64,000 nt of DNA. It comes from Desulfofustis sp. PB-SRB1. GTDB taxonomy: Bacteria; Desulfobacterota; Desulfobulbia; Desulfobulbales; Desulfocapsaceae. The notes under the pieces are model-generated. The model was given only the letters and a program-made list of their open reading frames with translations, made no database searches and was not told the origin of the DNA. A program made the translations under genes and the position numbers. This document shows positions 42,545-51,211 of this stretch, one piece after another. Numbering within the stretch: the stretch's first letter is position 1; every line of letters starts with the position of its first letter. The stretch covers positions 1 through 64,000 of the forward strand of contig JAEQMT010000023.1 of NCBI GenBank assembly GCA_016722945.1, written 5' to 3'.

Positions 42545-43138
42545 GTGGTCGTTATTTTCTTTGGGCTTATCGCCGCCGGGAAAAGCGTGCTCGCATCATC
42601 CTGGGCGGCCCACCATCGGTGCCCCTGCCATAATACAGATGTGGTGCGCAAGCAGTTGGCCGGATCATCACCGCACACCTCGCACCGATCAGCCCTGGGC
42701 AGCGGAATTTATACTACCGAATTCACCGATCTTACCTATCGGACGCTTTGCTCTCACGCCATCGAAGATCTGCGTGGCGGCAAAAACGGCTGCGTCGTTC
42801 TTGACGGTTCATATCGCAGAGAGTCTGATCGTAGCTTTTTGACGGAGACCCTTGGGCAATACGCGGAGGTGCTGTTTATCTATTGCTACTGCTCTGAGCA
42901 GACCACCAGGAAGCGACTGAGGCAAAGAGCCGAAGATACAATGGCGGTGTCGGATGGTACCTGGGGAATCTATATTCGCCAGAGAGAAGATTTTTCCGTG
43001 CCGGATGATATTGACGGGGCGCACCTGCTCCATCTCAACACCGAACGGCCGCTCGCGGAACTGCTGGCAAGCGTCGATACCTTCGTTACCGAGGTGCATG
43101 CCGCAATAGAGAAAAAGACGCAGGCCGAGAAACCATAA
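42545..43138 (+). CDS. P-loop kinase/ATPase (AAA_33, COG0645 type)
   Basis: About 197 residues. The Walker A motif reads GLIAAGKS near the start (residues 7-14), followed by a strand ending NTDVVRKQLAG, typical of zeta-toxin/polynucleotide-kinase-like P-loop kinases. The frame is open from 42476, inside the previous gene. I prefer the GTG at 42545 because GAGGG lies 8 bases upstream, overlapping the preceding stop. In many bacteria this domain is the C-terminal half of one polypeptide with the APH-like domain. Here the pair appears naturally split and probably acts as a complex. Confidence 0.78.
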   Translation: MVVIFFGLIAAGKSVLASSWAAHHRCPCHNTDVVRKQLAGSSPHTSHRSALGSGIYTTEFTDLTYRTLCSHAIEDLRGGKNGCVVLDGSYRRESDRSFLTETLGQYAEVLFIYCYCSEQTTRKRLRQRAEDTMAVSDGTWGIYIRQREDFSVPDDIDGAHLLHLNTERPLAELLASVDTFVTEVHAAIEKKTQAEKP

Positions 43139-43267
43139 AGAACGCCGTATGGTATCATAGGTTGCCAAGCATATCAAAAAAACAAAACCATCAGGTGAGA
43201 CTGAGAACGAAGTTAGATGGTTACATCCATCAACACTGATGCTTTACAAACACAATGAGGATTATCG

Positions 43268-43714
43268 GTGTATACGAGAATCTATTTTCTTCGATTTCCA
43301 AAACAAACCAGCGACAAGCCGGTTATTTACCATCTTGTCAAACATCATGAGGTGGAGGTCAATATTCTCAGGGCGGAAATCCTTCCCCAGCGTGAAGGAG
43401 TGATGATTCTTGAAATGACGGGCACCAAGCACAACGTCAAGGAGGCGCTCTCCTATCTCGATGGCCTGGGAGTGCACACCGAACGTTTAGCCGCCAAGGT
43501 GAGCCGCGACGAGCAGCGCTGTTTTCAGTGCGGTGTCTGTACCGGGGTCTGCCCGGTGGGTGCACTGACGCTGCGGCAAAAGGATATGGCGGTACTGTTT
43601 GATGCGGAAAAGTGCACCGGGTGCGGGCAGTGCGTGTTGATCTGTCCGGTGCGGGCCATGGAACTTTCCCTTGGCGCCCGGTGGCGGCAGATCGATGGTG
43701 TACCGCTGAGCTGA
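43268..43714 (+). CDS. NIL-domain protein with two [4Fe-4S] ferredoxin motifs
   Basis: A 148-residue protein. The N-terminal NIL domain (residues about 1-75, YTRIYFLRFPKQ...) is followed by two clusters of the ferredoxin type: CFQCGVCTGVCPVG at about 85-98 and CTGCGQCVLICPV at about 117-129. NIL domains are usually substrate-binding domains of methionine ABC transporters, and NIL-ferredoxin proteins have been linked with homocysteine/methionine metabolism in anaerobes. It starts at GTG with TGAGGA about 9 bases upstream. The partner is unknown. It converges with bamD. Confidence 0.87.
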   Translation: MYTRIYFLRFPKQTSDKPVIYHLVKHHEVEVNILRAEILPQREGVMILEMTGTKHNVKEALSYLDGLGVHTERLAAKVSRDEQRCFQCGVCTGVCPVGALTLRQKDMAVLFDAEKCTGCGQCVLICPVRAMELSLGARWRQIDGVPLS

Positions 43715-43723
43715 CAGGAATAA

Positions 43724-44542
43724 CTAACTGCTGGCTGCTCCGGGTTGCTCGGTGTTTTCGTCTTTGTTCCCGACAAACGGCATCCAGTCGGGCAGGGAAA
43801 GATCGATGAACCAGGATGCAAACCCCGACCGGGGCGGATTACCTTCTTCAATAAGGGTTAACAGCTCTTGGGCCTGAGGGGCGATTTTTGCGTCGGGGTA
43901 GACGGCCAGGATGTAGTTGAGACGAACCTTGGCCTGATCATACTTCTTGGCGCGAAGATAATATTGGACCACGAAAAATTCGTGGTTGACAAGAAATTCA
44001 CTCGCCGCCCTGATGCGCGCCTGGGCCTCCTCGGTGTAGGGTGAGTCGGGGTAGGCGCGAAGCAGTTCCTCAAACGCCTGAATAGCAGCAACGGCGCCGC
44101 TGGTGTCACGATCGACGCGGTCTATGCCACGGTAGCTGCACATTCCCTTTTGGTACATTACGTAGGGAATCGCCTCGTTGGTGGGATGGCGCTCTTCAAA
44201 TTCCTCGTACAATACCAGTGCCTCGGCGTACCGCTCCATCTGGTAACTGCTGTCCGCCGCCTTCAATTCGGCCAGCGGCGCCTCAGGGCTGAACGGATAG
44301 CGGTCGAGGATCTCATTGAAATATTCCAGGGCAAGAAAATACTTTCCATCGTTGTACTCATCCATACCCTTCATGACGAGCTGCTCGGCGGGCAGGAAGA
44401 CGTCAGCCTTTTCCTCGCCGATCTTGATGACATCTTGCACCGAACCGCAGCCCCCCAGCATCACCAGGCTGAACAGCACAATGGCCAGACCACGGTATGG
44501 GAGGCGACGGCGACAACCCTCGACAATCATAGGTACAATCAT
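43724..44542 (-). CDS. bamD: Outer-membrane protein assembly factor BamD (lipoprotein)
   Basis: A 272-residue lipoprotein with an N-terminal signal sequence ending in lipobox LGGC (cysteine about residue 32). It is followed by tetratricopeptide-type repeats (YNDGKYFLALEYFNEILDRY, ERYAEALVLYEEFEERHP, AFEELLRAYPDSPYTEEA). BamD is the essential lipoprotein of the BAM complex in the periplasmic leaflet of the outer membrane. A second possible start is the ATG four codons downstream (44530). It converges with the NIL-ferredoxin gene and lies downstream of trxA. Confidence 0.92.
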   Translation of the reverse strand: MIVPMIVEGCRRRLPYRGLAIVLFSLVMLGGCGSVQDVIKIGEEKADVFLPAEQLVMKGMDEYNDGKYFLALEYFNEILDRYPFSPEAPLAELKAADSSYQMERYAEALVLYEEFEERHPTNEAIPYVMYQKGMCSYRGIDRVDRDTSGAVAAIQAFEELLRAYPDSPYTEEAQARIRAASEFLVNHEFFVVQYYLRAKKYDQAKVRLNYILAVYPDAKIAPQAQELLTLIEEGNPPRSGFASWFIDLSLPDWMPFVGNKDENTEQPGAASS

Positions 44543-44617
44543 GGTTAAAATAAAACTCTAATACGTTAGGCTAGGGTCGTTGGCTGGCCGCCGCTAAATC
44601 CCAACAATCAGCATGGG

Positions 44618-44944
44618 CTATGAAGCCTTTTTAATCATTTCAACGAGCTGTGTCTTTCCAACCGCTCCGGTGATCTGGTCCACCACCTCACCACTTTTGA
44701 AAACGATCAGTGTTGGAATGGCACGAATGCCGAACTTGCCGGGTGTTACCGGGTTGTCATCGACATTCATCTTGGCGATGGTGACGGAGCCGTCATATTC
44801 TTTCGCCAGCTCTTCAATAACCGGGCCGATGGCCTTGCACGGGCCGCACCAGGGCGCCCAGAAATCAACCAGGGTCGGCTGTTCGGAGGCAATGGTGGTA
44901 TCAAAATCGGCATCGTTGACCTGCATGACTTTGTCGCTTGCCAT
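44618..44944 (-). CDS. trxA: Thioredoxin
   Basis: A 108-residue thioredoxin with active site WCGPCK at residues 32-37 and the cis-proline loop IRAIPT. It is a cytoplasmic disulfide reductase. AGGAGAG lies about 7 bases before the ATG. Length and motifs are typical. It lies upstream of bamD with a 75-base gap. Confidence 0.96.
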   Translation of the reverse strand: MASDKVMQVNDADFDTTIASEQPTLVDFWAPWCGPCKAIGPVIEELAKEYDGSVTIAKMNVDDNPVTPGKFGIRAIPTLIVFKSGEVVDQITGAVGKTQLVEMIKKAS

Positions 44945-45227
44945 GAGTTACTCTCCTGTTAACTATGGGGTTTAGAGGCGAATTAGATATGTTTGCGGAG
45001 GTTCGTATAACTGACCTGTTTGCGCTCAACAATTAAAATGTATATCAGCCTATCTTACCCCCCGCTCTCAGGGCTGACAAGAAAATTATAAAAAGTTGCC
45101 TCTGATGGAGCAGGTTGTGATCATCTACAATTTTCACCATTGGGGCAAAGATCAAGTGAAGTTTGACATGAAAAAGCCTGCCGTGCTATAGACCCACGGT
45201 GATAACAGTGCTACAGCTATCAGCAAA
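44945..45227. other. trxA upstream region, no gene seen
   Basis: A 283-base AT-rich stretch holding the ribosome site and presumably the promoter of trxA. It holds no open frame of note and no recognised RNA. It is followed by the full repeat copy at 45228-45384. Confidence 0.5.
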
Positions 45228-45384
45228 TGATGAAGCTGTAAAAAGTCAGACTTACAGGCTAAGATGGCTAAGTAATAAGTCTACGGAGTGGTGGTCATTT
45301 TGACCTCGCAGGCGTACATATGGTACGTCGAGAAGTCAAAATGATCCCACGACGACGAAGAGCGAAGTTTTTACGACGCCATCA
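45228..45384. repeat. 157-bp MITE-like repeat, full copy 3
   Basis: Nearly identical to the copy at 5241-5397, in the same orientation and of the same length. It differs at a few positions (tgatgaagctgtaaaaagtc at the left end; acatatggtacgtcgagaag in the centre). It ends 19 bases before the hemL start, so hemL expression must initiate within or across the element. Confidence 0.87.
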
Positions 45385-45403
45385 ACAAATTGAGGAATAA
45401 GTA

Positions 45404-46693
45404 ATGGATACCGCAAAATCCACGCAGCTTTTTTCCCGCGCCAAACAGCTCATGCCCGGCGGCGTCAACAGCCCGGTGCGGGCCTGCCGGTCCGTGGGGT
45501 GTGATCCCGTTTTCATCGAAGAGGCAAACGGGGCGACGGTGGTCGATGCCGATGGTAACCGCTATCTCGATTTTGTCTGCTCCTGGGGGCCGATGATTCT
45601 CGGCCATTCCCACCCCGATGTGGTGGCGGCTATCCAGCAGGCGGCGACTTTGGGCACCAGTTACGGTGCGCCGACTTCGGCGGAGTTGATTCTGGCGGAA
45701 ATGGTGGTGGAGGCGGTACCGGGTATTGATTGCGTGCGGTTTGTCAGTTCCGGCACCGAGGCCACCATGAGTGCCGTGCGGCTGGCCCGCGGTTTTACCG
45801 GAAGAAATGTCGTGGTCAAGTTTGACGGCTGTTACCACGGCCACGCCGATTCCTTTCTGGTGAAAGCGGGCTCCGGTTTGATGACCCTGTCCATACCGGG
45901 CAGTCCCGGGGTGCCTGATGATATCGTCAAAAACACCATCTCCATTGGCTATAACGATCTGGCCACCATGGAGAAAACCCTCACCGACCCCGCCCTTAAT
46001 ATCGCCTGCGTGATCGTTGAGCCGGTGGCCGGCAATATGGGCTGCGTGATTCCGGCTCCGGGATTTCTTGAGCGTCTCCGTGAACTTACCGCACAGCGTG
46101 GCATTGTCCTCATTTTCGACGAGGTGATCAGTGGGTTTCGGCTCAGCCTCGGCGGCGCCCAGAGTTACTTCGGTGTTACTCCCGATATAACCTGTCTGGG
46201 CAAGATCATCGGCGGCGGACTGCCGGTGGGCGCCTATGGCGGTCGGGCCGATATCATGGCAATGATCGCCCCGGACGGGCCGGTTTACCAGGCCGGCACC
46301 CTCTCCGGTAACCCTCTGGCCATGCAGGCCGGGATCGCTACCATCCGCCGGTTATTCGAGCCGGGGTTCTACGATGGACTCAGCGAGGCCGCAACCGGCT
46401 GCGCCGAAGCGCTGAGGGAAGTGGCCCGGCGTGCCGGGATAGCGGTGCGGATCAATCAGATCGGCTCCATGATGACCATGTTTTTCACCGATCAGCCGGT
46501 CACCGATTTCACTTCGGCGATGACCGCCGATACTGAGCGATATGGCGAATATTTCCGGCTCATGCGCTCGGCCGGCATCTACCTGGCCCCGTCGCAGTTT
46601 GAGCTGCTTTTTCTATCGGCGGCGCATCGTCCGGAAGATGTGCAAAAACTGGTGGAAATGACTGAATGGTCATTCAAAAAAATGGCGAAATAA
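45404..46693 (+). CDS. hemL: Glutamate-1-semialdehyde 2,1-aminomutase
   Basis: A 429-residue PLP enzyme making 5-aminolevulinate in the C5 pathway for tetrapyrroles, including the siroheme needed by DsrAB. Signature segments are MPGGVNSPVRACRSVG, FDGCYHGHADSFLV, the aspartate region IVLIFDEVISGFR, and the PLP lysine in CLGKIIGGGLPVGAYGG at about residue 267. The start ATG is 19 bases after the 157-bp repeat, and a weak GAGG precedes it. It stands before the atp genes. Confidence 0.97.
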   Translation: MDTAKSTQLFSRAKQLMPGGVNSPVRACRSVGCDPVFIEEANGATVVDADGNRYLDFVCSWGPMILGHSHPDVVAAIQQAATLGTSYGAPTSAELILAEMVVEAVPGIDCVRFVSSGTEATMSAVRLARGFTGRNVVVKFDGCYHGHADSFLVKAGSGLMTLSIPGSPGVPDDIVKNTISIGYNDLATMEKTLTDPALNIACVIVEPVAGNMGCVIPAPGFLERLRELTAQRGIVLIFDEVISGFRLSLGGAQSYFGVTPDITCLGKIIGGGLPVGAYGGRADIMAMIAPDGPVYQAGTLSGNPLAMQAGIATIRRLFEPGFYDGLSEAATGCAEALREVARRAGIAVRINQIGSMMTMFFTDQPVTDFTSAMTADTERYGEYFRLMRSAGIYLAPSQFELLFLSAAHRPEDVQKLVEMTEWSFKKMAK

Positions 46694-46785
46694 TAAAAAC
46701 CTCGTTGACTTTAACGACGCTGCATGCTACCAAGCGCGATGAATTTCACTCCTTCAGAATTGTGTGAAGGAAGGTGGGCACCCCT

Positions 46786-47031
46786 ATGTCCGAGCTGAGA
46801 AAAGAGCTGGTCTATGTTATCGGGCACTACGGGCAGGTGGGAATTACCTTTGCCGCCTGTATCTTTGTGGGGATCGGCGCCGGGATTCTGTTGGATCAGA
46901 AAGTGTTTGCCGGAAAAACCGCGCCGTGGTTCACCTTTATCGGGTTGGCGTTTGGTCTTGCAGCCGGTTTCAAAAGCCTTTACGATATTGTCAAAAAGGC
47001 TGAGAGGCGCGGCGGTAAAAAACCCGATTAG
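46786..47031 (+). CDS. atpZ: AtpZ/AtpI-type small membrane protein
   Basis: An 81-residue protein with two hydrophobic helices (GITFAACIFVGIGAGILL and FTFIGLAFGLAAGFKSLYDIV), typical of the AtpZ family found at the head of ATP synthase operons. AtpZ with AtpI has been linked to Mg2+/Ca2+ transport for the synthase and to Fo assembly. The frame opens at a GTG at 46774. I chose the ATG at 46786 because AAGGAAGGTG lies directly upstream. It is followed after 5 bases by atpI. Confidence 0.87.
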   Translation: MSELRKELVYVIGHYGQVGITFAACIFVGIGAGILLDQKVFAGKTAPWFTFIGLAFGLAAGFKSLYDIVKKAERRGGKKPD

Positions 47032-47036
47032 CCCTG

Positions 47037-47444
47037 ATGGTGGTGGACGGCTCGTGGTTTGACAATATGCAGCGGCTGGGGTGGTTCTACCTGGCATTGC
47101 TGGTTGGCGGTTCTCTGGTGCTGGGCTCAATCTCGTTTGCCGGTGCGGTATTTGCCGGGGGAGTGGTTTCGCTGTTGAGCCTGTGGGCATCGCAGCGGGG
47201 CGTGAAGCAGTTTCTCGAAGCGCTTGCCGGCGCTTCAGCGGATGAGGGGCAGGCGCCCACCAAATGGCGGCTGGTAGTCGGCTTCTGGATTCGCTTTCTG
47301 CTTATCGGCCTGGTTTTGCTGCTGCTTATCGCGGTGGCCGAGGTTAATGTGCTTGGTCTCACACTTGGCCTGAGTACTGTGGTTGTTACGGTGATCGTTA
47401 CCGCGCTGATGGCGGCGCGGAGTTATTATTTCGGGGGGAGGTAA
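47037..47444 (+). CDS. atpI: ATP synthase subunit I
   Basis: A 135-residue membrane protein with four hydrophobic segments, matching the AtpI/ATP-synt_I family. It helps assemble the c-ring. Its position between atpZ and atpB supports the assignment more strongly than the sequence alone. The start ATG at 47037 lies 5 bases after the atpZ stop. Confidence 0.83.
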   Translation: MVVDGSWFDNMQRLGWFYLALLVGGSLVLGSISFAGAVFAGGVVSLLSLWASQRGVKQFLEALAGASADEGQAPTKWRLVVGFWIRFLLIGLVLLLLIAVAEVNVLGLTLGLSTVVVTVIVTALMAARSYYFGGR

Positions 47445-47453
47445 CCAAATCCT

Positions 47454-48176
47454 ATGGAACATCCGATACTATTCATCTCCTTAATTCTTGAAACCATCGG
47501 CCTGCCGGTGCCGCACGGCCCGACTGGACACGGGTTGCTGGAGCAGTTGTGTGCTCCGTACATGACCTATACCTGGCTGGTCATGGTCTTTCTGTTCGTG
47601 GTCGCCAAGCTCACCATTTCCAACCTTGAGATGGTGCCCGGCGGCGGTCAAAACTTCTGGGAGATCGTCATCGAGGGAATGGACAACTTCTTCGTGGAAA
47701 ACATGGGCCGCAAGATGACTGATCAGTTTTTTGCCATGCTCGCCACCTTCGGTCTGTTCATCGCGGTGGCCAACCTGATCGGCCTCATCCCCGGATTCAT
47801 GTCGCCCACCGCCAGCCTCAACACCACCCTGGCCTTTACCCTTATCGTCTGGGTGACCCATCATTTTATCGGTTTTCGTGAACATGGTCTTAAATATTAC
47901 AAGAACTTCATGGGGCCTGTGTGGTGGCTGGTACCCCTGATGCTGCCCATCGAAATAATAAGCAACTTCGCCAGGATTCTTTCCCTGTCGATTCGTCTGT
48001 TCGGCAATATCATGGCCAAGGAGTATCTGCTTGCCATCCTGTTCATGCTGGCCGGTGCCTTTTTCGCACCGCTGCCCATCATGGTACTGGGCGTTCTGGT
48101 TTCACTGGTACAGGCCATGGTGTTCGTTTTGCTCTCGGTCATCTATTTTTCATTAGCCCAGGAAGACGCCCATTAG
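47454..48176 (+). CDS. atpB: ATP synthase subunit a
   Basis: A 240-residue integral membrane subunit of Fo that forms the ion path with the c-ring. The conserved arginine is in LSLSIRLFGNIMAKEY. NLIGLIPGFMSPTA and LVSLVQAMVFVLLS are also typical. GGGGAGG lies about 10 bases before the ATG. It is followed by atpE. Confidence 0.96.
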   Translation: MEHPILFISLILETIGLPVPHGPTGHGLLEQLCAPYMTYTWLVMVFLFVVAKLTISNLEMVPGGGQNFWEIVIEGMDNFFVENMGRKMTDQFFAMLATFGLFIAVANLIGLIPGFMSPTASLNTTLAFTLIVWVTHHFIGFREHGLKYYKNFMGPVWWLVPLMLPIEIISNFARILSLSIRLFGNIMAKEYLLAILFMLAGAFFAPLPIMVLGVLVSLVQAMVFVLLSVIYFSLAQEDAH

Positions 48177-48259
48177 AAAGCGACCTACCGTCTGCTGCGC
48201 AAACGGTTTTGTGTATAAGGAAGAAGGCCATTAACCCACTAACGTAAAAGGAGAAAAAC

Positions 48260-48508
48260 ATGGAAGGAAATATCTTTCTTGCATTGGTCTGTGTCGCCGC
48301 CGCTCTGTCCATCGGACTAGCCGGGCTGGGCGCCGGTATCGGTATCGGTTCCATCGGCCAGGGCGCCTGTCTGGGCCTTGCCCGTAATCCGGAAGTACAG
48401 CCGAAGCTGATGACATTCATGATTCTGGGCATCGCCCTGGCTGAATCAATTGCCATCTATGGGCTGGTAATTTCGTTTATTCTGCTGTTTGCCAACCCCT
48501 TCGCCTAG
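48260..48508 (+). CDS. atpE: ATP synthase subunit c
   Basis: An 82-residue double-helix proteolipid. The ion-carrying glutamate is E62 in LAESIAIYG, the polar loop is ARNPE, and the first helix has the glycine pattern GLGAGIGIGS. The residues after the glutamate (S63, Y67) resemble sodium-type c subunits, but the position of the first-helix glutamine required for Na+ is hydrophobic here (isoleucine). The coupling ion is therefore most likely H+, though this is not certain. AAAGGAG lies 7 bases before the ATG. A strong terminator follows, so the F1 genes are encoded elsewhere. Confidence 0.96.
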   Translation: MEGNIFLALVCVAAALSIGLAGLGAGIGIGSIGQGACLGLARNPEVQPKLMTFMILGIALAESIAIYGLVISFILLFANPFA

Positions 48509-48555
48509 CGGGACACTACCATGTAGGGCGAGACGTATGCCTCGCTTGAGCTGAG

Positions 48556-48586
48556 AAAGGCCGCGGACATATCCGCGGCCTTTTTT
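48556..48586 (+). terminator. Rho-independent terminator after atpE
   Basis: A nine-base perfect stem, ggccgcgga/tccgcggcc, with loop cata and followed by six T. It closes the atpZIBE unit, and the next gene starts within a few bases. Confidence 0.93.
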
Positions 48587-48592
48587 GCGTTA

Positions 48593-49315
48593 ATGGATGC
48601 TGATATAATCATTCACCCCCGCCGGGGACGCGGCGAGGATGAACTGCCGGAGCGCGCCTTTTTTCTGGTAAACCCCGCCGATGCGCGGTGGGGGCTTGAC
48701 TATTTTCAGGGTTCCGGCGCTACCTCGGCCAAAACAAACCTGGCCGCTCAGGTGTTGGTCGACAAGGGCAACCGTTTCTGTGTCGTCGGCCCCGCTCTGG
48801 GGGCAGCGGCCGCCGCCCTGGTATTGGAAAAACTGATCGTGCTCGGGGTGCGCCGGGTTATCCTGGTGAGTTGCTGCGGTGCCATCGATCCGCGCTTTGC
48901 CATCGGTGATCTTCTGGTTGCTGGAAAAGTTGTCGGTGGCGATGGGGTAAGCGGCCACTATGGCAAGCAACAGCCAATTACCTTACACCCAGATCTCACG
49001 CTTGAGTTGAGTGCATTTCTTGATACGGCCGCACTTGTCCATCTGGATGGTACCCTGTGGTCCACCGATGCCCCGTATCGTGAACGGGCCTCGATACTTT
49101 TTTCCCTGCGCGAACGTTTTGGGATCAGCGGGGTGGATATGGAGTGCGCCGGTCTGGCGGCGGTGGCCCAGTTCAGATCAATTGAGCTGGCCGCCGTCTT
49201 TGTCATCTCCGATGAACTCTGGGGGCCACGCTGGCGACCGGGTTTTCATCTGCCGCTCTATCGGCAGCGGATGCAGGAACTGATCAAAACGCTTGCCTCG
49301 TTTGGCGGGTGCTAG
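48593..49315 (+). CDS. Nucleoside phosphorylase superfamily protein (PNP_UDP_1)
   Basis: A 240-residue protein of the purine/uridine phosphorylase fold. It has VVGPALGAAAAALVLEKL, then the phosphate-site-like VSCCGAIDPRFAIGDLLV, and GVDMECAGLAAVA near residue 182, which resembles the ME-motif for ribose binding. It would cleave a nucleoside or related N-glycoside. The substrate is unknown. It starts immediately after the atpE terminator, with no clear ribosome site, and is followed by rimO. Confidence 0.82.
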   Translation: MDADIIIHPRRGRGEDELPERAFFLVNPADARWGLDYFQGSGATSAKTNLAAQVLVDKGNRFCVVGPALGAAAAALVLEKLIVLGVRRVILVSCCGAIDPRFAIGDLLVAGKVVGGDGVSGHYGKQQPITLHPDLTLELSAFLDTAALVHLDGTLWSTDAPYRERASILFSLRERFGISGVDMECAGLAAVAQFRSIELAAVFVISDELWGPRWRPGFHLPLYRQRMQELIKTLASFGGC

Positions 49316-49336
49316 CCGGTGGGTGACGACCACAGC

Positions 49337-50677
49337 ATGAACCACATTTCTACCTTTCACCTGGTCAGCCTTGGATGTCCGAAAAACAGAGTGGATTCGG
49401 AGGTGGTTTACGGCCTGCTGGAACAAGCGGGCTGGCGGGGATGTGACGAGCCCGAAGAGGCCCGGGTGCTGCTTATCAATACCTGTGGCTTCATAGAGCC
49501 GGCGGTGCAGGAGAGTGTTGACGAGATCCTGCGGTTGGCAGCCCATAAAGTCGGTGACGAGACCAAACACCTCGTGGTGTTTGGCTGCATGGTGCAGCGC
49601 TACCAGGCTGAACTGGTTGCCGAACTGCCCGAGGTCGACCTCTTTGTGGGGACCGAGGCCATTGCCGATATGGCTGAGCTGCTGGCCGGTATGGTGGAAG
49701 GTGAGACGGTGAACCGGCTTGTCCTGAGCCGGCCGTTTCTCATGAGCGCAGCTCTGCCCCGGGTGATTTCAAATTCATCCTGCTCCGCCTACGTGAAAAT
49801 TACCGAAGGGTGCGACAATCGCTGCTCATATTGCCTCATCCCATCGATTCGCGGCCCGCTGCGCAGCCGCCCTCCCGAAGATATCGCCGCCGAGGTGCAA
49901 CACCTGCAGGTCCGAGGAATCAAAGAGGTGGTGCTGATCGCCCAGGATCTCACCGCCTACGGTGCTGATCTGCCCGATACACCCCAGCTGGTGGATCTGC
50001 TAACCATGCTGCTGGAGAAGACAGCCATCTCCTGGATTCGCTTATTGTACCTCTACCCCACCGGGATTTCCGAAAAACTGCTGAGACTCATGGCTTCCCA
50101 GCCCCGGCTGGTTCCCTATCTGGACATCCCCATGCAGCATATCGGCACCCAGGTGCTGGCCCGTATGAATCGGCGCTACACCGGGGCGGAGATGTACCGC
50201 CTGATTGGGCGGGTACGAGCGATTCTACCGGACGTCGCCCTGCGCACCACCTTTCTGCTCGGTTTTCCCGGTGAGACCGATAAGGATGTGGAAGATCTGC
50301 TGAAATTTCTTCGCTGGGCCCGTTTTTCCCACGTGGGCGCCTTTGCCTACTGCAACGAGCCGGGCAGCCCCTCAGCCGCCTTTGCCGACCAGATACCAGA
50401 TGATATCAAAACGCAGCGGGTAGAAACCGTTATGCAGACCCAGGCAGCCATTTCCAGCACTATCTTAGGTGACTTTGTGGGGACAAAACAAGAGGTGCTG
50501 GTGGAGGGAGTAAGCGCTCAGACGGATTTGCTGCTGGAGGGCAGAACCCGTTACCAGGCCCCGGATATAGACGGCTGCGTTTTCATCAACGAGGGAAGGG
50601 CGAACAGAGGTGATCTGGTCCGTGTGCTCATCACTGAGTCGCACACCTATGATCTGGTGGGTAAGATTACCGGTTGA
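49337..50677 (+). CDS. rimO: Ribosomal protein S12 methylthiotransferase
   Basis: A radical-SAM methylthiotransferase of about 446 residues that modifies an aspartate of ribosomal protein S12. The N-terminal UPF0004 domain (HLVSLGCPKNRVDSE) has cysteines for a second cluster. The radical-SAM motif is CDNRCSYC near residue 156. A C-terminal TRAM domain (TKQEVLVEGVSA...) follows. The frame opens at a GTG at 49319. The ATG at 49337 fits the family better, with GGTGA about 11 bases upstream. The ribosome site is weak in either case. Confidence 0.94.
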   Translation: MNHISTFHLVSLGCPKNRVDSEVVYGLLEQAGWRGCDEPEEARVLLINTCGFIEPAVQESVDEILRLAAHKVGDETKHLVVFGCMVQRYQAELVAELPEVDLFVGTEAIADMAELLAGMVEGETVNRLVLSRPFLMSAALPRVISNSSCSAYVKITEGCDNRCSYCLIPSIRGPLRSRPPEDIAAEVQHLQVRGIKEVVLIAQDLTAYGADLPDTPQLVDLLTMLLEKTAISWIRLLYLYPTGISEKLLRLMASQPRLVPYLDIPMQHIGTQVLARMNRRYTGAEMYRLIGRVRAILPDVALRTTFLLGFPGETDKDVEDLLKFLRWARFSHVGAFAYCNEPGSPSAAFADQIPDDIKTQRVETVMQTQAAISSTILGDFVGTKQEVLVEGVSAQTDLLLEGRTRYQAPDIDGCVFINEGRANRGDLVRVLITESHTYDLVGKITG

Positions 50678-50740
50678 ACGTTTTCTTGAACTGCACCGGG
50701 TGATTGAGCGGAGTTTTCCGCCCGGGTGAGCAGTGGGGCT

Positions 50741-51025
50741 CTAGGAGCCCTCTTTGTTGACCTTTTCGCGAAGATCCTTGCCTACCTTGAAAAAGGGAAG
50801 CTTTTTGGGGCGGACCTTGATTTTCTTACCGGTTTTCGGGTTGCGTCCCTCATAAGAGCCATACTCTTTCACAACAAAGCTGCCGAAACCGCGAATCTCA
50901 ATGCTCTCACCGCGAACCAGCGCCTCGGTCATGGCGTCGAGCACCGTGTTGGTGATGGCGGCGGCTTCACGATGTGGGATGTCAATTTCTTGAGCCAGGG
51001 CCTCGATAAGCTCAGATTTGTTCAT
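50741..51025 (-). CDS. HU/IHF family DNA-binding protein
   Basis: A 94-residue nucleoid protein. It has MNKSELIEALAQEIDI, the signature GFGSFVVKEYGSYEGRNPKT with the DNA-clasping arm, and a basic C-terminal strand. The choice between HU and an IHF beta-like subunit cannot be settled from motifs alone. AAAGGAG lies about 6 bases before the ATG. It is a monocistronic minus-strand unit converging with rimO. Confidence 0.95.
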   Translation of the reverse strand: MNKSELIEALAQEIDIPHREAAAITNTVLDAMTEALVRGESIEIRGFGSFVVKEYGSYEGRNPKTGKKIKVRPKKLPFFKVGKDLREKVNKEGS

Positions 51026-51211
51026 ACCACACTCCTTTAATCACGATAGCTGTAAGAAAACCGGATGGACGCGTCCGCTTGTAAGACTCCACCACGGATG
51101 TAAGCGGCTTTATGAAGGTGCGCCAGTGGACTAATTTCTCGTTCTCACCACCACCCACACCACCGTCACGGGCAAGATGTACTCGGGACAATTTCTTTTG
51201 TAAAGAGAAAA

